In this document: piece by piece, positions 48,028 through 56,446 of the stretch | Position numbering within the stretch: position 1 is the first letter of the stretch | Layout: every line of letters begins with the position of its first letter | From: Ruegeria atlantica | Lineage (GTDB): Bacteria; Pseudomonadota; Alphaproteobacteria; Rhodobacterales; Rhodobacteraceae | Assembly (NCBI RefSeq): GCF_013032455.1 | Contig: NZ_WQCF01000001.1 | Location: 1-64,000, forward strand | Length of the DNA stretch: 64,000 nucleotides | Reading direction: 5' to 3' | Position numbers and translations under genes: made by a program | Notes under the pieces: model-generated | Database searches by the model: none | What the model saw: the letters and a program-made list of their open reading frames with translations, nothing else | What the model was told of the DNA's origin: nothing

Positions 48028-48491
48028 CGGCCCGCCCGCCACGCGGCGAGCCAGACCAGCATCAGACCGCCCGAAATTACGGCGTTCCATCCGGCCATGG
48101 ACAAGCCAAACATCTCCCACGGGATTTCATCGCAGCGCACAAGCGGGGCAGACATAATCTGGTCCATCAATTCCTGCGTCGACAGGCCGCCAATATCTCC
48201 CGAGGTGCAGCTGGTAGGGCCTTCCCACCATTTCAGTTCAACCCCAGCGTGGAATACACCGATGACTGCCGTTGTCAGCGCGGCTAGCGCACCAAGCAAT
48301 GGCAATAGGTTCACGCGCGGCAAAACCAGCGCTAAGGCTCCAATCACAACGGCGGCACCGTGCGGATAACGCTGCCAGATGCACATTTTGCAAGGAGCCA
48401 TTCCACCAAGGTGCTGGAAACCCCACGCGCCAAGTAGCATTGCCGCAGAACCACCAGCAGCAATCAAGACCAGAGTGTTTTTTCGTATCAT
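48024..48491 (-). CDS. dsbB: Disulfide bond formation protein DsbB
   Basis: A 155-residue four-helix inner-membrane protein that re-oxidises DsbA with quinone. The first redox pair is CKMC in MAPCKMCIWQRYPH; the second pair lies in the next periplasmic loop (CTSGD and VRC, about 30 residues apart). It overlaps the YqaA-type gene upstream by four bases, so the two are cotranscribed. Confidence 0.92.
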   Translation of the reverse strand: MIRKNTLVLIAAGGSAAMLLGAWGFQHLGGMAPCKMCIWQRYPHGAAVVIGALALVLPRVNLLPLLGALAALTTAVIGVFHAGVELKWWEGPTSCTSGDIGGLSTQELMDQIMSAPLVRCDEIPWEMFGLSMAGWNAVISGGLMLVWLAAWRAGR

Positions 48492-49066
48492 AGGTATTTC
48501 ACCACTAGAAAACCGCCAAACAGCAGGATGATGAACAAGGTGAACATCAGGCCCAACCGTTTTTCGATGAAGTCACGGATAGGCTCACCAAACTTCCAAA
48601 GCAGGCCAGCCACAAGGAAAAACCGAAGGGCGCGTGCCAGAATAGAAGTGGCGATAAACGTACCCAACGGCATTCCGGTCCAGCCGGACATGATGGTTAT
48701 GACCTTGTAGGGGAAGGGGGTTACGCCAGCGCCCAGTACGGCCCAGAAGCCGAAGTCGTTGAAGCGGGTGTTGAACTCCTCCATCGCATGCGCCTTGCCC
48801 ATGGACTCCAGAATCGGCTGCCCAATGCTTTCATAGAAAAACGCACCGATGGCATAACCCAACAGGCCACCAAGCACGGAAGCGACCAGAGCAACTGTTG
48901 CAATAAGCCAGGCGCGTGACGGGCGGGCAAGGATCATCGGAATCATCAGGACATCAGGTGGAATCGGGAAGAACGAGCTTTCAACAAAGGCCACAACAGC
49001 CAGCGCCCACAGGGCATGCGGGTGTTCAGCCAGACGGATGGTCCAGTCATAGAGCGATCGCAACAT
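48488..49066 (-). CDS. YqaA/DedA-like membrane protein
   Basis: A 192-residue polytopic protein of the YqaA branch of the DedA/SNARE-associated family. A proline-rich FPIPPDVLMIPMI segment and GVTPFPYKVITIMSG match the family. Related proteins handle lipid scrambling or proton-dependent transport; its role here is unknown. It is the first gene of a pair with dsbB, and tRNA-Leu follows divergently after 145 bases. Confidence 0.85.
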   Translation of the reverse strand: MLRSLYDWTIRLAEHPHALWALAVVAFVESSFFPIPPDVLMIPMILARPSRAWLIATVALVASVLGGLLGYAIGAFFYESIGQPILESMGKAHAMEEFNTRFNDFGFWAVLGAGVTPFPYKVITIMSGWTGMPLGTFIATSILARALRFFLVAGLLWKFGEPIRDFIEKRLGLMFTLFIILLFGGFLVVKYL

Positions 49067-49211
49067 TCGGTGCTAAAATCCTGATTTGCCGTAGGGCCAG
49101 CCAAACCATGCACCCAGAAGGGCGTCAAGCACTGCTGTGAAAACAAAGTGGATTTGGGTTGGTTTTTGCCTCTGGACCTTCCCGATGATGGGCGCTAATT
49201 CAGTGTTCGTG

Positions 49212-49297
49212 GCCCAAGTGGCGGAATGGTAGACGCAGGGGATTCAAAATCCCCCGCCTTCACGGGCGTGAGAGTTCGAGTCTCTCCTTGGGCACCA
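49212..49297 (+). tRNA. tRNA-Leu (CAA)
   Basis: An 86-base class II tRNA. GCCCAAG/CTTGGGC acceptor stem, GGCGG...GGTAGACGC D arm, anticodon loop TTCAAAA with anticodon CAA, a long variable arm (GCCTTCACGGGCG), T arm GTTCGAGTC and encoded CCA. Confidence 0.97.
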
Positions 49298-49328
49298 CCT
49301 CAGACAATGACGTGAAAACGTGGCATGG

Positions 49329-49421
49329 TTACGGGTCACGCCGCAAGCTCAGCCAAATCAGGAAACCGATATAGGCGAATACGCTGAGGTTCAGCATTGT
49401 ATCGATGAATTGTCCGCTCAT
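49329..49421 (-). CDS. 30-residue single-helix membrane peptide coupled to the BCCT gene
   Basis: MSGQFIDTMLNLSVFAYIGFLIWLSLRRDP-type sequence: a short polar start, one hydrophobic helix (about residues 8-26) and an RRDP end fitting the positive-inside rule. Its ATG overlaps the BCCT stop codon (ATGA), so it should be translated with the transporter. No family is recognised, but small single-helix partners of transporters are known in other systems. The strong coupling and membrane topology make it unlikely to be chance. Confidence 0.6.
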   Translation of the reverse strand: MSGQFIDTMLNLSVFAYIGFLIWLSLRRDP

Positions 49422-50911
49422 GTCCGGTCCTCCCGTGACAGGCTTTTGATAAGGCAAACCACAAGGACAGGTACGATAAAGACGAAGGCCATGGCGGACA
49501 GTGCGATGATCGATCTGACCAATGAGATATCGCCGACCAGAATCATCGCCAGGCCCAAAGCGCCCAGTATGACGCCCCAGATTGTTCGGACACGCGGCGA
49601 AGGGTTGTCGTCTCCTCCGCTGCCGATCATTGCAAGGGTGAAACCGGCGCTGACGACGCTGGTCACCACGAACAGGAACGCGGCCAGTATGGTTGCGGTT
49701 TGCGTGATACCACCCAGTGGGAATTTTTTGAGCAAGGCAAAGGTTGTTGCGTCCAAGTTTTCTGCGTTGACGGCGGACAGAGTACCCTCCTGTCGCAGCA
49801 CATCGAAAAATCCTAGACCTCCGAAAATTCCGAACCATAGGATCGAGAACAGAGTGGGGGCGACGATGACGCCGAACAGAAACTCTCGGATTGTCCGCCC
49901 GCGCGAAATCCGTGCGATGAAAATTCCTACGAAGGGCGACCATGCCAACCACCAAATCATGTAGTTCAGCGTCCAGCCGTGAAACCAGTCGATCAGAAGT
50001 TCATCAAAGAACTCGGCAGTTGAAAACCCTGCAGGCAACACACCGAACAGGTAGCGTCCAAAACCTGAAACGATACCGTCCATCAGGAACGAGGTGGGGC
50101 CAAGGATCAGAAGATAAACCATCATTCCAACAGCAATCAGCATGGCTATGTTTGACAGCCGCGACATCCCTTCGCCAAGGTCGCGCCGCAAGGGGATGAT
50201 GTAGGCAATACATAGCAGTGCAAAAACGGGCAGGGTCAGAACACCCGGCGAGTCGACGCCGATCAGCCCGGCCAAACCGGTTTGAATCTGGAATACGCCC
50301 ATCGCCATGGACCCAGCCAACCCCACGGCAATGGCAACAATGGAAAGCAGGTCGAAAATCCAGCCCAATACTTTGGTCCAGCGCGCTTCGCCCAGGGTAT
50401 CGGTCAAAGGAGCGCTCAGTAGTAATGTACGCTGGCGACGATAGGCAAAATAAGCGATGACCAGCCCAACGATTGCGTAAATGGCCCAGGCGTGGAAGCC
50501 CCAGTTCAAGTAGGTCACAAACAGGGCATGACTGGCAGCCACTGGATCAGAACTGTATTGGCGAAGCACTTCGAAATGGGTCAGGGGTTCTGCTGCGCCG
50601 TAAAACAACAATCCAACCCCCATCCCTGCTGCAAACAACATTGCAATCCAGGCCGGGGTTGAAAATTCTGGTTTGGCGCCGTCGGGTCCAAGGCGAATGT
50701 CACCGTAACGGGACAGCGCCAGATATAGAGAGACGAACAACAAACCGCTGACTTCGAGCATAATGAACCAGCCACGGCTGTTGAATTGCGTGGCCACTGC
50801 CGATGAGGCTAGGCGCCCTAGGCCCTGCGGGTCGGCAATGCCCCAGGCCGCAATTGCGGCGCTGATAGCCAAGGCGATAAGAAGCAAAGGGCTTGGAGAA
50901 GCAGGTTTCAT
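49418..50911 (-). CDS. BCCT family (betaine/carnitine/choline) transporter
   Basis: A 497-residue carrier of the betaine-choline-carnitine family, with 12 predicted helices and the substrate box WTLNYMIWWLAWSPFVG, followed by the loop GIFIARISRGRTIREF. It lacks a long N-terminal or C-terminal osmosensing extension, which favours a nutrient uptake role over osmoregulation. The ATG at 50911 is preceded by GGTGAT; a TTG one codon upstream is possible. Given the MttB and corrinoid genes elsewhere in the window, betaines are plausible substrates, by inference. Confidence 0.92.
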   Translation of the reverse strand: MKPASPSPLLLIALAISAAIAAWGIADPQGLGRLASSAVATQFNSRGWFIMLEVSGLLFVSLYLALSRYGDIRLGPDGAKPEFSTPAWIAMLFAAGMGVGLLFYGAAEPLTHFEVLRQYSSDPVAASHALFVTYLNWGFHAWAIYAIVGLVIAYFAYRRQRTLLLSAPLTDTLGEARWTKVLGWIFDLLSIVAIAVGLAGSMAMGVFQIQTGLAGLIGVDSPGVLTLPVFALLCIAYIIPLRRDLGEGMSRLSNIAMLIAVGMMVYLLILGPTSFLMDGIVSGFGRYLFGVLPAGFSTAEFFDELLIDWFHGWTLNYMIWWLAWSPFVGIFIARISRGRTIREFLFGVIVAPTLFSILWFGIFGGLGFFDVLRQEGTLSAVNAENLDATTFALLKKFPLGGITQTATILAAFLFVVTSVVSAGFTLAMIGSGGDDNPSPRVRTIWGVILGALGLAMILVGDISLVRSIIALSAMAFVFIVPVLVVCLIKSLSREDRT

Positions 50912-51287
50912 CAATGATCACCTATATTGGATCGCAAAATAATTCTTTTGCAGTTCGGCACTTACCTGAGACATTCACATTTTGAGATAACATTAGTTAG
51001 CGTCGGGCATAGTTTCAAAAGCTTTGTTTGGATAGCCAGAGGGTCGATTTTGCAGAATTCAGGGGGAAATTTCCCAAATACCCCTCAGATTTGCGGCTCT
51101 GGAAGGTTCTGCCATGTCCGGGGGTTGACAAGTAGAGTGTCTGAATGAAACGTCGAATATGTTGGGAGACTTTTAAAATTCAGATGCTTGACCTGTAAAG
51201 CGGGTCCGTTTGCCGTACCGGCAATGCCCCTTGGGTGGGGCAGCTGATCGGTTTCCCATCCACAATAAGAGTTGGGAGTTCTCAAAA
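50912..51287. promoter_or_regulatory. 376-base divergent region with palindrome and tandem hairpins
   Basis: No gene is visible between the BCCT gene and the TAXI binding-protein gene. GGGAAATTTCCC at 51064-51075 is a perfect 12-bp palindrome and a candidate operator. TTGACA at 51125-51130 could be a -35 box, although its -10 partner is weak. Two contiguous hairpins, 51210-51224 (TTGCCG-TAC-CGGCAA) and 51225-51242 (TGCCCC, 6-base loop, GGGGCA), lie 46 bases before the start. Confidence 0.45.
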
Positions 51288-52256
51288 ATGAAAAACAGCA
51301 GCAAGCTTAGCCTCGGCGCGGTCGTCACCGCGGCCCTTATGGCTCCGGCAGCGTATGCGGAAGAATTCATCACCATCGGCACAGGCGGTGTGACCGGTGT
51401 TTATTATCCGACTGGCGGCGCAATCTGCCGTCTGGTCAATAAAGGCCGTAAAGAGCACGGCGTGCGCTGCTCGGTCGAATCAACCGGCGGTTCTGTCTAC
51501 AACATCAACACCATCCGCGAAGGTGAGCTGGAATTCGGTGTGGCGCAGTCAGACTGGCAGTACCACGCGTATAACGGCAGCTCGAAATTCGAAGAGGCCG
51601 GCCCCTTCGAAGGCCTGCGCGCCGTGTTCTCTGTACACCCTGAGCCGTTCACCGTAGTGGCCCGTGCTGATTCCGGCATCGCGAACTTCGAAGACCTGAA
51701 AGGCAAGCGCGTCAACATCGGCAACCCCGGTTCCGGTCAGCGCGGCACCATGGAGGTGCTGTTGGGCGAAATGGGGTGGACCACCGATGATTTCGAACTG
51801 GCGACCGAGCTGAAGGCGGCTGAACAGTCGGCTGCGCTGTGCGACAACCAGATCGACGCGATGGTTTACACAGTGGGTCACCCGTCGGGTTCGATTCAAG
51901 AAGCGACCACTGCTTGTGACTCGGTTCTGGTAAACGTCAGCGGCGACGCGGTTGACAAGCTGGTGGGCGACAACTCGTTCTATCGCACCGCGACCATCCC
52001 AGGTGGTATGTATCGCGGTTCGGACGGTGACACCGCAACCTTTGGCGTGGGCGCAACCTTTGTGACCTCGGCAGATGTATCGGAAGATGCGGTTTATGCG
52101 GTTGTCAGCTCGGTCTTCGAAAACTTCGACGACTTCAAAAAGCTGCACCCTGCTTTTGCCAACCTCAAGCCCGAAGAGATGATCGCGGACGGCCTGTCGG
52201 CTCCGCTGCATCCGGGTGCCGAAAAGTACTATAAGGAAAAAGGCTGGATTCAATAA
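51288..52256 (+). CDS. TAXI-family TRAP transporter substrate-binding protein
   Basis: A 322-residue periplasmic binding protein with a signal peptide (about 1-24, ending AYA). [44 protein letters not shown] and the [13 protein letters not shown] segment are TAXI hallmarks. TAXI proteins bind small organic acids such as glutamate or 2-oxoglutarate; the ligand here is unknown. GGGAG precedes the ATG. The fused permease follows after a stable hairpin. In this window it is the only binding protein. Confidence 0.95.
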   Translation: MKNSSKLSLGAVVTAALMAPAAYAEEFITIGTGGVTGVYYPTGGAICRLVNKGRKEHGVRCSVESTGGSVYNINTIREGELEFGVAQSDWQYHAYNGSSKFEEAGPFEGLRAVFSVHPEPFTVVARADSGIANFEDLKGKRVNIGNPGSGQRGTMEVLLGEMGWTTDDFELATELKAAEQSAALCDNQIDAMVYTVGHPSGSIQEATTACDSVLVNVSGDAVDKLVGDNSFYRTATIPGGMYRGSDGDTATFGVGATFVTSADVSEDAVYAVVSSVFENFDDFKKLHPAFANLKPEEMIADGLSAPLHPGAEKYYKEKGWIQ

Positions 52257-52268
52257 ACCAGACCTGAT

Positions 52269-52294
52269 GCAGGGTGCCCAGGCGGGCACTCTGC
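52269..52294 (+). promoter_or_regulatory. Intercistronic hairpin between binding protein and permease
   Basis: GCAGGGTGCCC-AGGC-GGGCACTCTGC forms an 11-bp stem with one G-U pair, 13 bases after the binding-protein stop and with no T run. Such hairpins are known in transport operons to protect the upstream mRNA and reduce permease expression; that use here is inference. Confidence 0.6.
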
Positions 52295-52359
52295 GACCAA
52301 AACCCATGCAAAACGGGTGAATCAGAAGGCCGGAAAAGGCCGCGACGGGGAGACGTTTT

Positions 52360-54969
52360 ATGAGTTCCGACACACAATCCAATCGTCCGCTATCCGAAGA
52401 AGAGCTGCAGGAGCTTGTGGCCTCGTCCGATGCGGGCGGGCGCAATCCGGTCGGTAATGTCGGGGTTTTTCTGGCCGTTGTGGCGGCGATCTGGTCGATT
52501 TTCCAGGTTGTTCTAGCCTCACCGCTGGCCAACTATGTGCTGCCCGGTAGCGTTGTAAACAATTCGCGCCAGTTCCATCTGGCCTTTGCGATGTTTCTGG
52601 CCTTCGCTGCCTACCCGGCGCTGAAATCCAGCCCGCGTAATTACATCCCTGTTCAAGACTGGATCATGGGTCTTTTGGGCGCGTTTGTCGCGCTTTACGG
52701 GTATTTCTTCTACAACAAGATCGTCGATGCAGGCGGTCTGGCGGACGATATGGACAAGTGGGTCGCCCTTGGCGGCCTGATCCTGCTTTTCGAAGCCGCC
52801 CGTCGCGCGCTTGGCCCGGCGATGGCGATTATTGCGACAATCTTTCTGGCTTATGTATTCTTCGGCTCATCCGAGTGGGTGCCCGAGGTTATCCGCTGGA
52901 AGGGTGCCAGCCTGAAAAAAGCCATGAGCCATATGTGGATCACGTCCGAGGGCGTGTTCGGCATCGCTTTAGGTGTGTCCACGAAATTCGTCTTCTTGTT
53001 CGTTCTGTTCGGTGCTTTGCTGGATAAGGCCGGGGCAGGGAACTATTTTATCAAGATGGCCTTTGGTGCCCTCGGCCACTTGCGCGGCGGTCCTGCCAAG
53101 GCGGCGGTTGTAGGATCGGCGGCGACCGGTCTGATCTCGGGCTCGTCCATCGCCAACGTTGTGACAACAGGTACTTTCACAATTCCACTGATGAAGCGAG
53201 TAGGATTTTCCAGCGAACAGGCGGGCTCGGTCGAGGTCGCGTCATCCGTGAACGGGCAGATCATGCCGCCGGTGATGGGGGCTGCGGCCTTCCTGATGGT
53301 GGAATATGTGGGCATTTCTTATGTTGAGGTGATCACCCACGCCTTTCTGCCTGCTGCGATATCCTATATCGCGCTGGTCTATATCGTGCACCTAGAGGCG
53401 GTGAAGCGGAATATGCCCACGTTGGGTGATCGCGACGTGCATCTGGCGCGGACAGTTGTGGGGATGCTGTCTTTCTTCATCGTTTTCGCGGGGCTTTGCT
53501 ATGGCTCGCAATTCCCGGTTGATGCGGTGTCCAACTGGGCACCGTCGTCAGCGGGGCTTATCCTTAGTCTGATTGTCTGTGCGGTCTATGTGGGCCTTCT
53601 GTATCTGGCTGCTCAGGTGCCCGATCTTGAACCGGACGATCCGAATGCCAAAGAGGTCACGCTGCCCGTCATCGCGGACATCTACAAAGCCGGGTTGCAT
53701 TACCTGCTGCCGATCATCGTTCTGGTGTATTTCTTGATGATCGAACAGAAATCCCCGGGTCTTTCAGCCTTTTGGGCGACTGCGCTTCTGTTCGTGATCC
53801 TGTTGACTCAAAAACCGCTCAAGGCTTTGTTCCGTGGGCAGAGTAATCTGCACAACAGCTTCATCGACGGGGTGGCGGATCTGTGGCAAGGCATGATCGA
53901 CGGTGCGCGCAACATGATCGGGATCGCGCTGGCCACGGCCACGGCGGGCGTTATCGTGGGCACTGTTACGCTGACCGGTGTAGGGCAGGTGATGGCTGAT
54001 CTGGTCGAGTTCCTGTCCCGCGGTAATCTTATCTTGATGCTGATCATGGTTGGCATCCTGAGCCTGATATTGGGCATGGGTCTGCCAACCACGGCGAACT
54101 ATATCGTGGTAAGCTCTCTTATGGCCGGTGTGGTGGTCGAGCTGGGTGCTCAGAGCGGTTTGATCGTGCCGCTGATCGCTGTGCACCTGTTCGTGTTCTA
54201 TTTCGGTATTATGGCGGACGTGACGCCTCCGGTTGGATTGGCAAGTTTTGCAGCGGCCGCGGTATCGGGCGGTGATGCGATCAAGACCGGTTTTACCGCG
54301 TTCTTCTATAGCTTGCGTACGGTGGCACTTCCGTTTGTGTTCATCTTCAACACCGATCTGCTGCTGATCGACGTGACATGGATCGAGGGGATAACCGTCG
54401 CGATATTCGCCACGATAGCCATTCTCGTCTTTACGGCGGGCACTATGGGGTACTTCCTGACCCACAGTCGCATCTACGAAAGTGTTGCGCTGATCTTCGT
54501 AGCCTTTGCGCTGTTCCGACCGGATTTCTTCATGGATCGCGTTGCGCCGCCTTACGCCTCGGTTGAGCCGTCCGCATTTGTGGAAACGGTCGGGCAAACA
54601 CCGCCGGGATCCGAAGTGCGACTGGTCATCAGCGGCCCGGATTTCGATACGCTTGAGATGACGGACACCACAGTTGTCGTGGCCGTCGGAAATGAAGACG
54701 GCGGCGAAGCGCGCGTCGACGCAATGGGCTTAATGCTGTTTGAAGAAGACGGGCTGGTCAAACTTGAAGAACCTCTGTTTGGCACGCCAGTCGCCGATGA
54801 GCTTGATATCTTCGACTATTACGGGGATGAGGCCGTGCGTCTGACCTCGGTCAGCCTGCCGACCAGCCAGCCGCCCAAGCAGCTAATTTATATCCCCGCG
54901 ATGATCCTGCTGGGTCTGATCGCCTTTCTGCAACGCGGCCGTGCCGCCAGACAAGAGGTGCCCGCATGA
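52360..54969 (+). CDS. TRAP transporter permease, fused 4TM-12TM
   Basis: An 869-residue fused permease in which the small DctQ-like and large DctM-like subunits are one chain, as usual with TAXI binding proteins. The first four helices lie at about 30-140; the DctM part includes GSAATGLISGSSIANVVTTG and MGLPTTANYIVVSSLMAG. A soluble tail (about 720-835) lies between the last two helices. It is energised by a sodium or proton gradient. The uspA gene starts inside its stop codon. Confidence 0.95.
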   Translation: MSSDTQSNRPLSEEELQELVASSDAGGRNPVGNVGVFLAVVAAIWSIFQVVLASPLANYVLPGSVVNNSRQFHLAFAMFLAFAAYPALKSSPRNYIPVQDWIMGLLGAFVALYGYFFYNKIVDAGGLADDMDKWVALGGLILLFEAARRALGPAMAIIATIFLAYVFFGSSEWVPEVIRWKGASLKKAMSHMWITSEGVFGIALGVSTKFVFLFVLFGALLDKAGAGNYFIKMAFGALGHLRGGPAKAAVVGSAATGLISGSSIANVVTTGTFTIPLMKRVGFSSEQAGSVEVASSVNGQIMPPVMGAAAFLMVEYVGISYVEVITHAFLPAAISYIALVYIVHLEAVKRNMPTLGDRDVHLARTVVGMLSFFIVFAGLCYGSQFPVDAVSNWAPSSAGLILSLIVCAVYVGLLYLAAQVPDLEPDDPNAKEVTLPVIADIYKAGLHYLLPIIVLVYFLMIEQKSPGLSAFWATALLFVILLTQKPLKALFRGQSNLHNSFIDGVADLWQGMIDGARNMIGIALATATAGVIVGTVTLTGVGQVMADLVEFLSRGNLILMLIMVGILSLILGMGLPTTANYIVVSSLMAGVVVELGAQSGLIVPLIAVHLFVFYFGIMADVTPPVGLASFAAAAVSGGDAIKTGFTAFFYSLRTVALPFVFIFNTDLLLIDVTWIEGITVAIFATIAILVFTAGTMGYFLTHSRIYESVALIFVAFALFRPDFFMDRVAPPYASVEPSAFVETVGQTPPGSEVRLVISGPDFDTLEMTDTTVVVAVGNEDGGEARVDAMGLMLFEEDGLVKLEEPLFGTPVADELDIFDYYGDEAVRLTSVSLPTSQPPKQLIYIPAMILLGLIAFLQRGRAARQEVPA

Positions 54970-55397
54970 CAAACTCTGTTCTTTGTGCTTTAGATATCAG
55001 CAACGGCGATCTGGATGTGAATGTGTTGAAAACGGCGGCCGCTTTGGCGGATCAGGACGACGCACAGTTGGACGTGGTAACCGTACTACCAGATTTCGGT
55101 GAAAGTTGGGTGTCCGGCTTTTTCGAGCCGGACTTCCACGAAAAAGCGTTAGAAGAGGCCCAGTCTAAACTGACTGAGCTTTGCAACACGACTTTGGGCG
55201 CCGAACGGAACGAAAAAATTCGTCACGTCGTTGCCACTGGTACTGCGTATCAGGAAATTCTGAAAACGGCTGAAAGCGCCAACAGCGATCTTATCGTGAT
55301 TGGTGCTCATAAGCCGGACCTCAAGGATTACCTGCTTGGCCCGAATGCCGCACGGGTTGTCCGGCATTCCACTGTGTCCGTCTACGTCGTGCGTTAG
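54966..55397 (+). CDS. UspA-type universal stress protein
   Basis: A 143-residue single Usp domain. LCALDISNGDLDVN is the N-terminal nucleotide-binding strand, and VIGAHKPDLKDYLLGPNAARVVRHSTVSVYVVR carries the ATP-binding G-2X-G-type segment, with Gly partly replaced. Its start overlaps the TRAP permease stop by four bases. Usp genes coupled to TRAP operons are known (for example TeaD with the ectoine TRAP system), where they regulate transport; a similar role is inferred. Confidence 0.92.
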   Translation: MTNSVLCALDISNGDLDVNVLKTAAALADQDDAQLDVVTVLPDFGESWVSGFFEPDFHEKALEEAQSKLTELCNTTLGAERNEKIRHVVATGTAYQEILKTAESANSDLIVIGAHKPDLKDYLLGPNAARVVRHSTVSVYVVR

Positions 55398-55399
55398 GA

Positions 55400-56446
55400 T
55401 CAGTAGCCCGTCATCTCAAGGTATCCGCGGCCCGTGTGGCTGCCGGATACCTTCACGGGACCTTCCCAATATTCAAACCTTGTGGCCATCCACGCGTCAG
55501 GTGTGATGGCTGATACCTCAATATCCAAATTCTTGTCTGGCAGAGACACGCGCCATTGCACAGGCACATCTCGCCCGGCTACTTCCGCCGTGTACAAAGG
55601 CGAAAAGCTAGTCGAACCGTCCGGTAGTGGCGTTGCGGTTCCATCCGCGCTGATCCATGTGGCGGCCGTGAAATCTCTGCGTTCTCCGCGCAGGCGAAAG
55701 GCCATCAGCTTGTCCCCGCTGTCAAAGCTGAGTGAGAACCAGTCCCATCCGCTTTGATCGGCTGCCAAAGGTTGCGAAGACCACTCGCGGTCCAGCCAGC
55801 CTTGACCGGTGACTGCGACGTCGCCATCGGGCAATTGCAACACACCGTCGATCTCGTAGAAAGGTTGGGAATAGTAATAGCTGGCCTGCCCATCAGCGGA
55901 TTTGACCGAGTATCCGTCGTCTCCGTGAAAAACAAACGGACCTTGTGCGTTTAAAGTTAGGTCATAGGCGAACTCGGCACCGCTGGCGGAGAGAGACAAG
56001 GCGCTGAGGTCTGGCCCGCGCATATACCACTCGTCAATCCAGGCCTCAAAAGGTTCAGCTTTCGCACCAGCTTGTCCGATTCCCCCGCGCGACAGGCGCT
56101 CGGCAAAGTAGTGCGTTTCCGGTGTGGTTATGGCCGCATGTCCCATCCACAGCTGCGGGCTTTGCCAACCTTCGACCTCGGTTGGTTTCAGGGCTGATCG
56201 GAACAGCGTCCACTGGATGCCATAATCACGTTCATCCTCGCCGGTCAGATTGGCGGTCAGATACCACCACTCGATCCGAAAGGCGGGATGCGGCCCGTGA
56301 TCCCGTGGAAATTCGAACTTATGGCCGGGTTGAGGGATTTCAAACCCTTCAGCAGAACCGCCCAGATTTGCATAGCCTTGTGCGTGCATGGGGGTGGGCA
56401 AAAGCATGAGAAGAGTAAAAAGCCAGGATTTAACGTTCATTGGCAA
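55400..56446 (-). CDS. AttH/CrtC-like lipocalin-fold secreted protein
   Basis: A 348-residue protein with a signal peptide (about 1-22) and a double lipocalin-like CrtC/AttH domain. PRDHGPHPAFRIEWWYLTANL, GHAAITTPETHYFAERLSRGG and GWLDREWSS are the diagnostic motifs, shared with carotenoid 1,2-hydratases and Agrobacterium AttH. There are no carotenoid genes next to it, so the AttH role is favoured: an exported hydrophobic-ligand-binding partner of the ABC transporter whose permease gene overlaps it by 17 bases. It converges on uspA. Confidence 0.88.
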   Translation of the reverse strand: MPMNVKSWLFTLLMLLPTPMHAQGYANLGGSAEGFEIPQPGHKFEFPRDHGPHPAFRIEWWYLTANLTGEDERDYGIQWTLFRSALKPTEVEGWQSPQLWMGHAAITTPETHYFAERLSRGGIGQAGAKAEPFEAWIDEWYMRGPDLSALSLSASGAEFAYDLTLNAQGPFVFHGDDGYSVKSADGQASYYYSQPFYEIDGVLQLPDGDVAVTGQGWLDREWSSQPLAADQSGWDWFSLSFDSGDKLMAFRLRGERRDFTAATWISADGTATPLPDGSTSFSPLYTAEVAGRDVPVQWRVSLPDKNLDIEVSAITPDAWMATRFEYWEGPVKVSGSHTGRGYLEMTGY

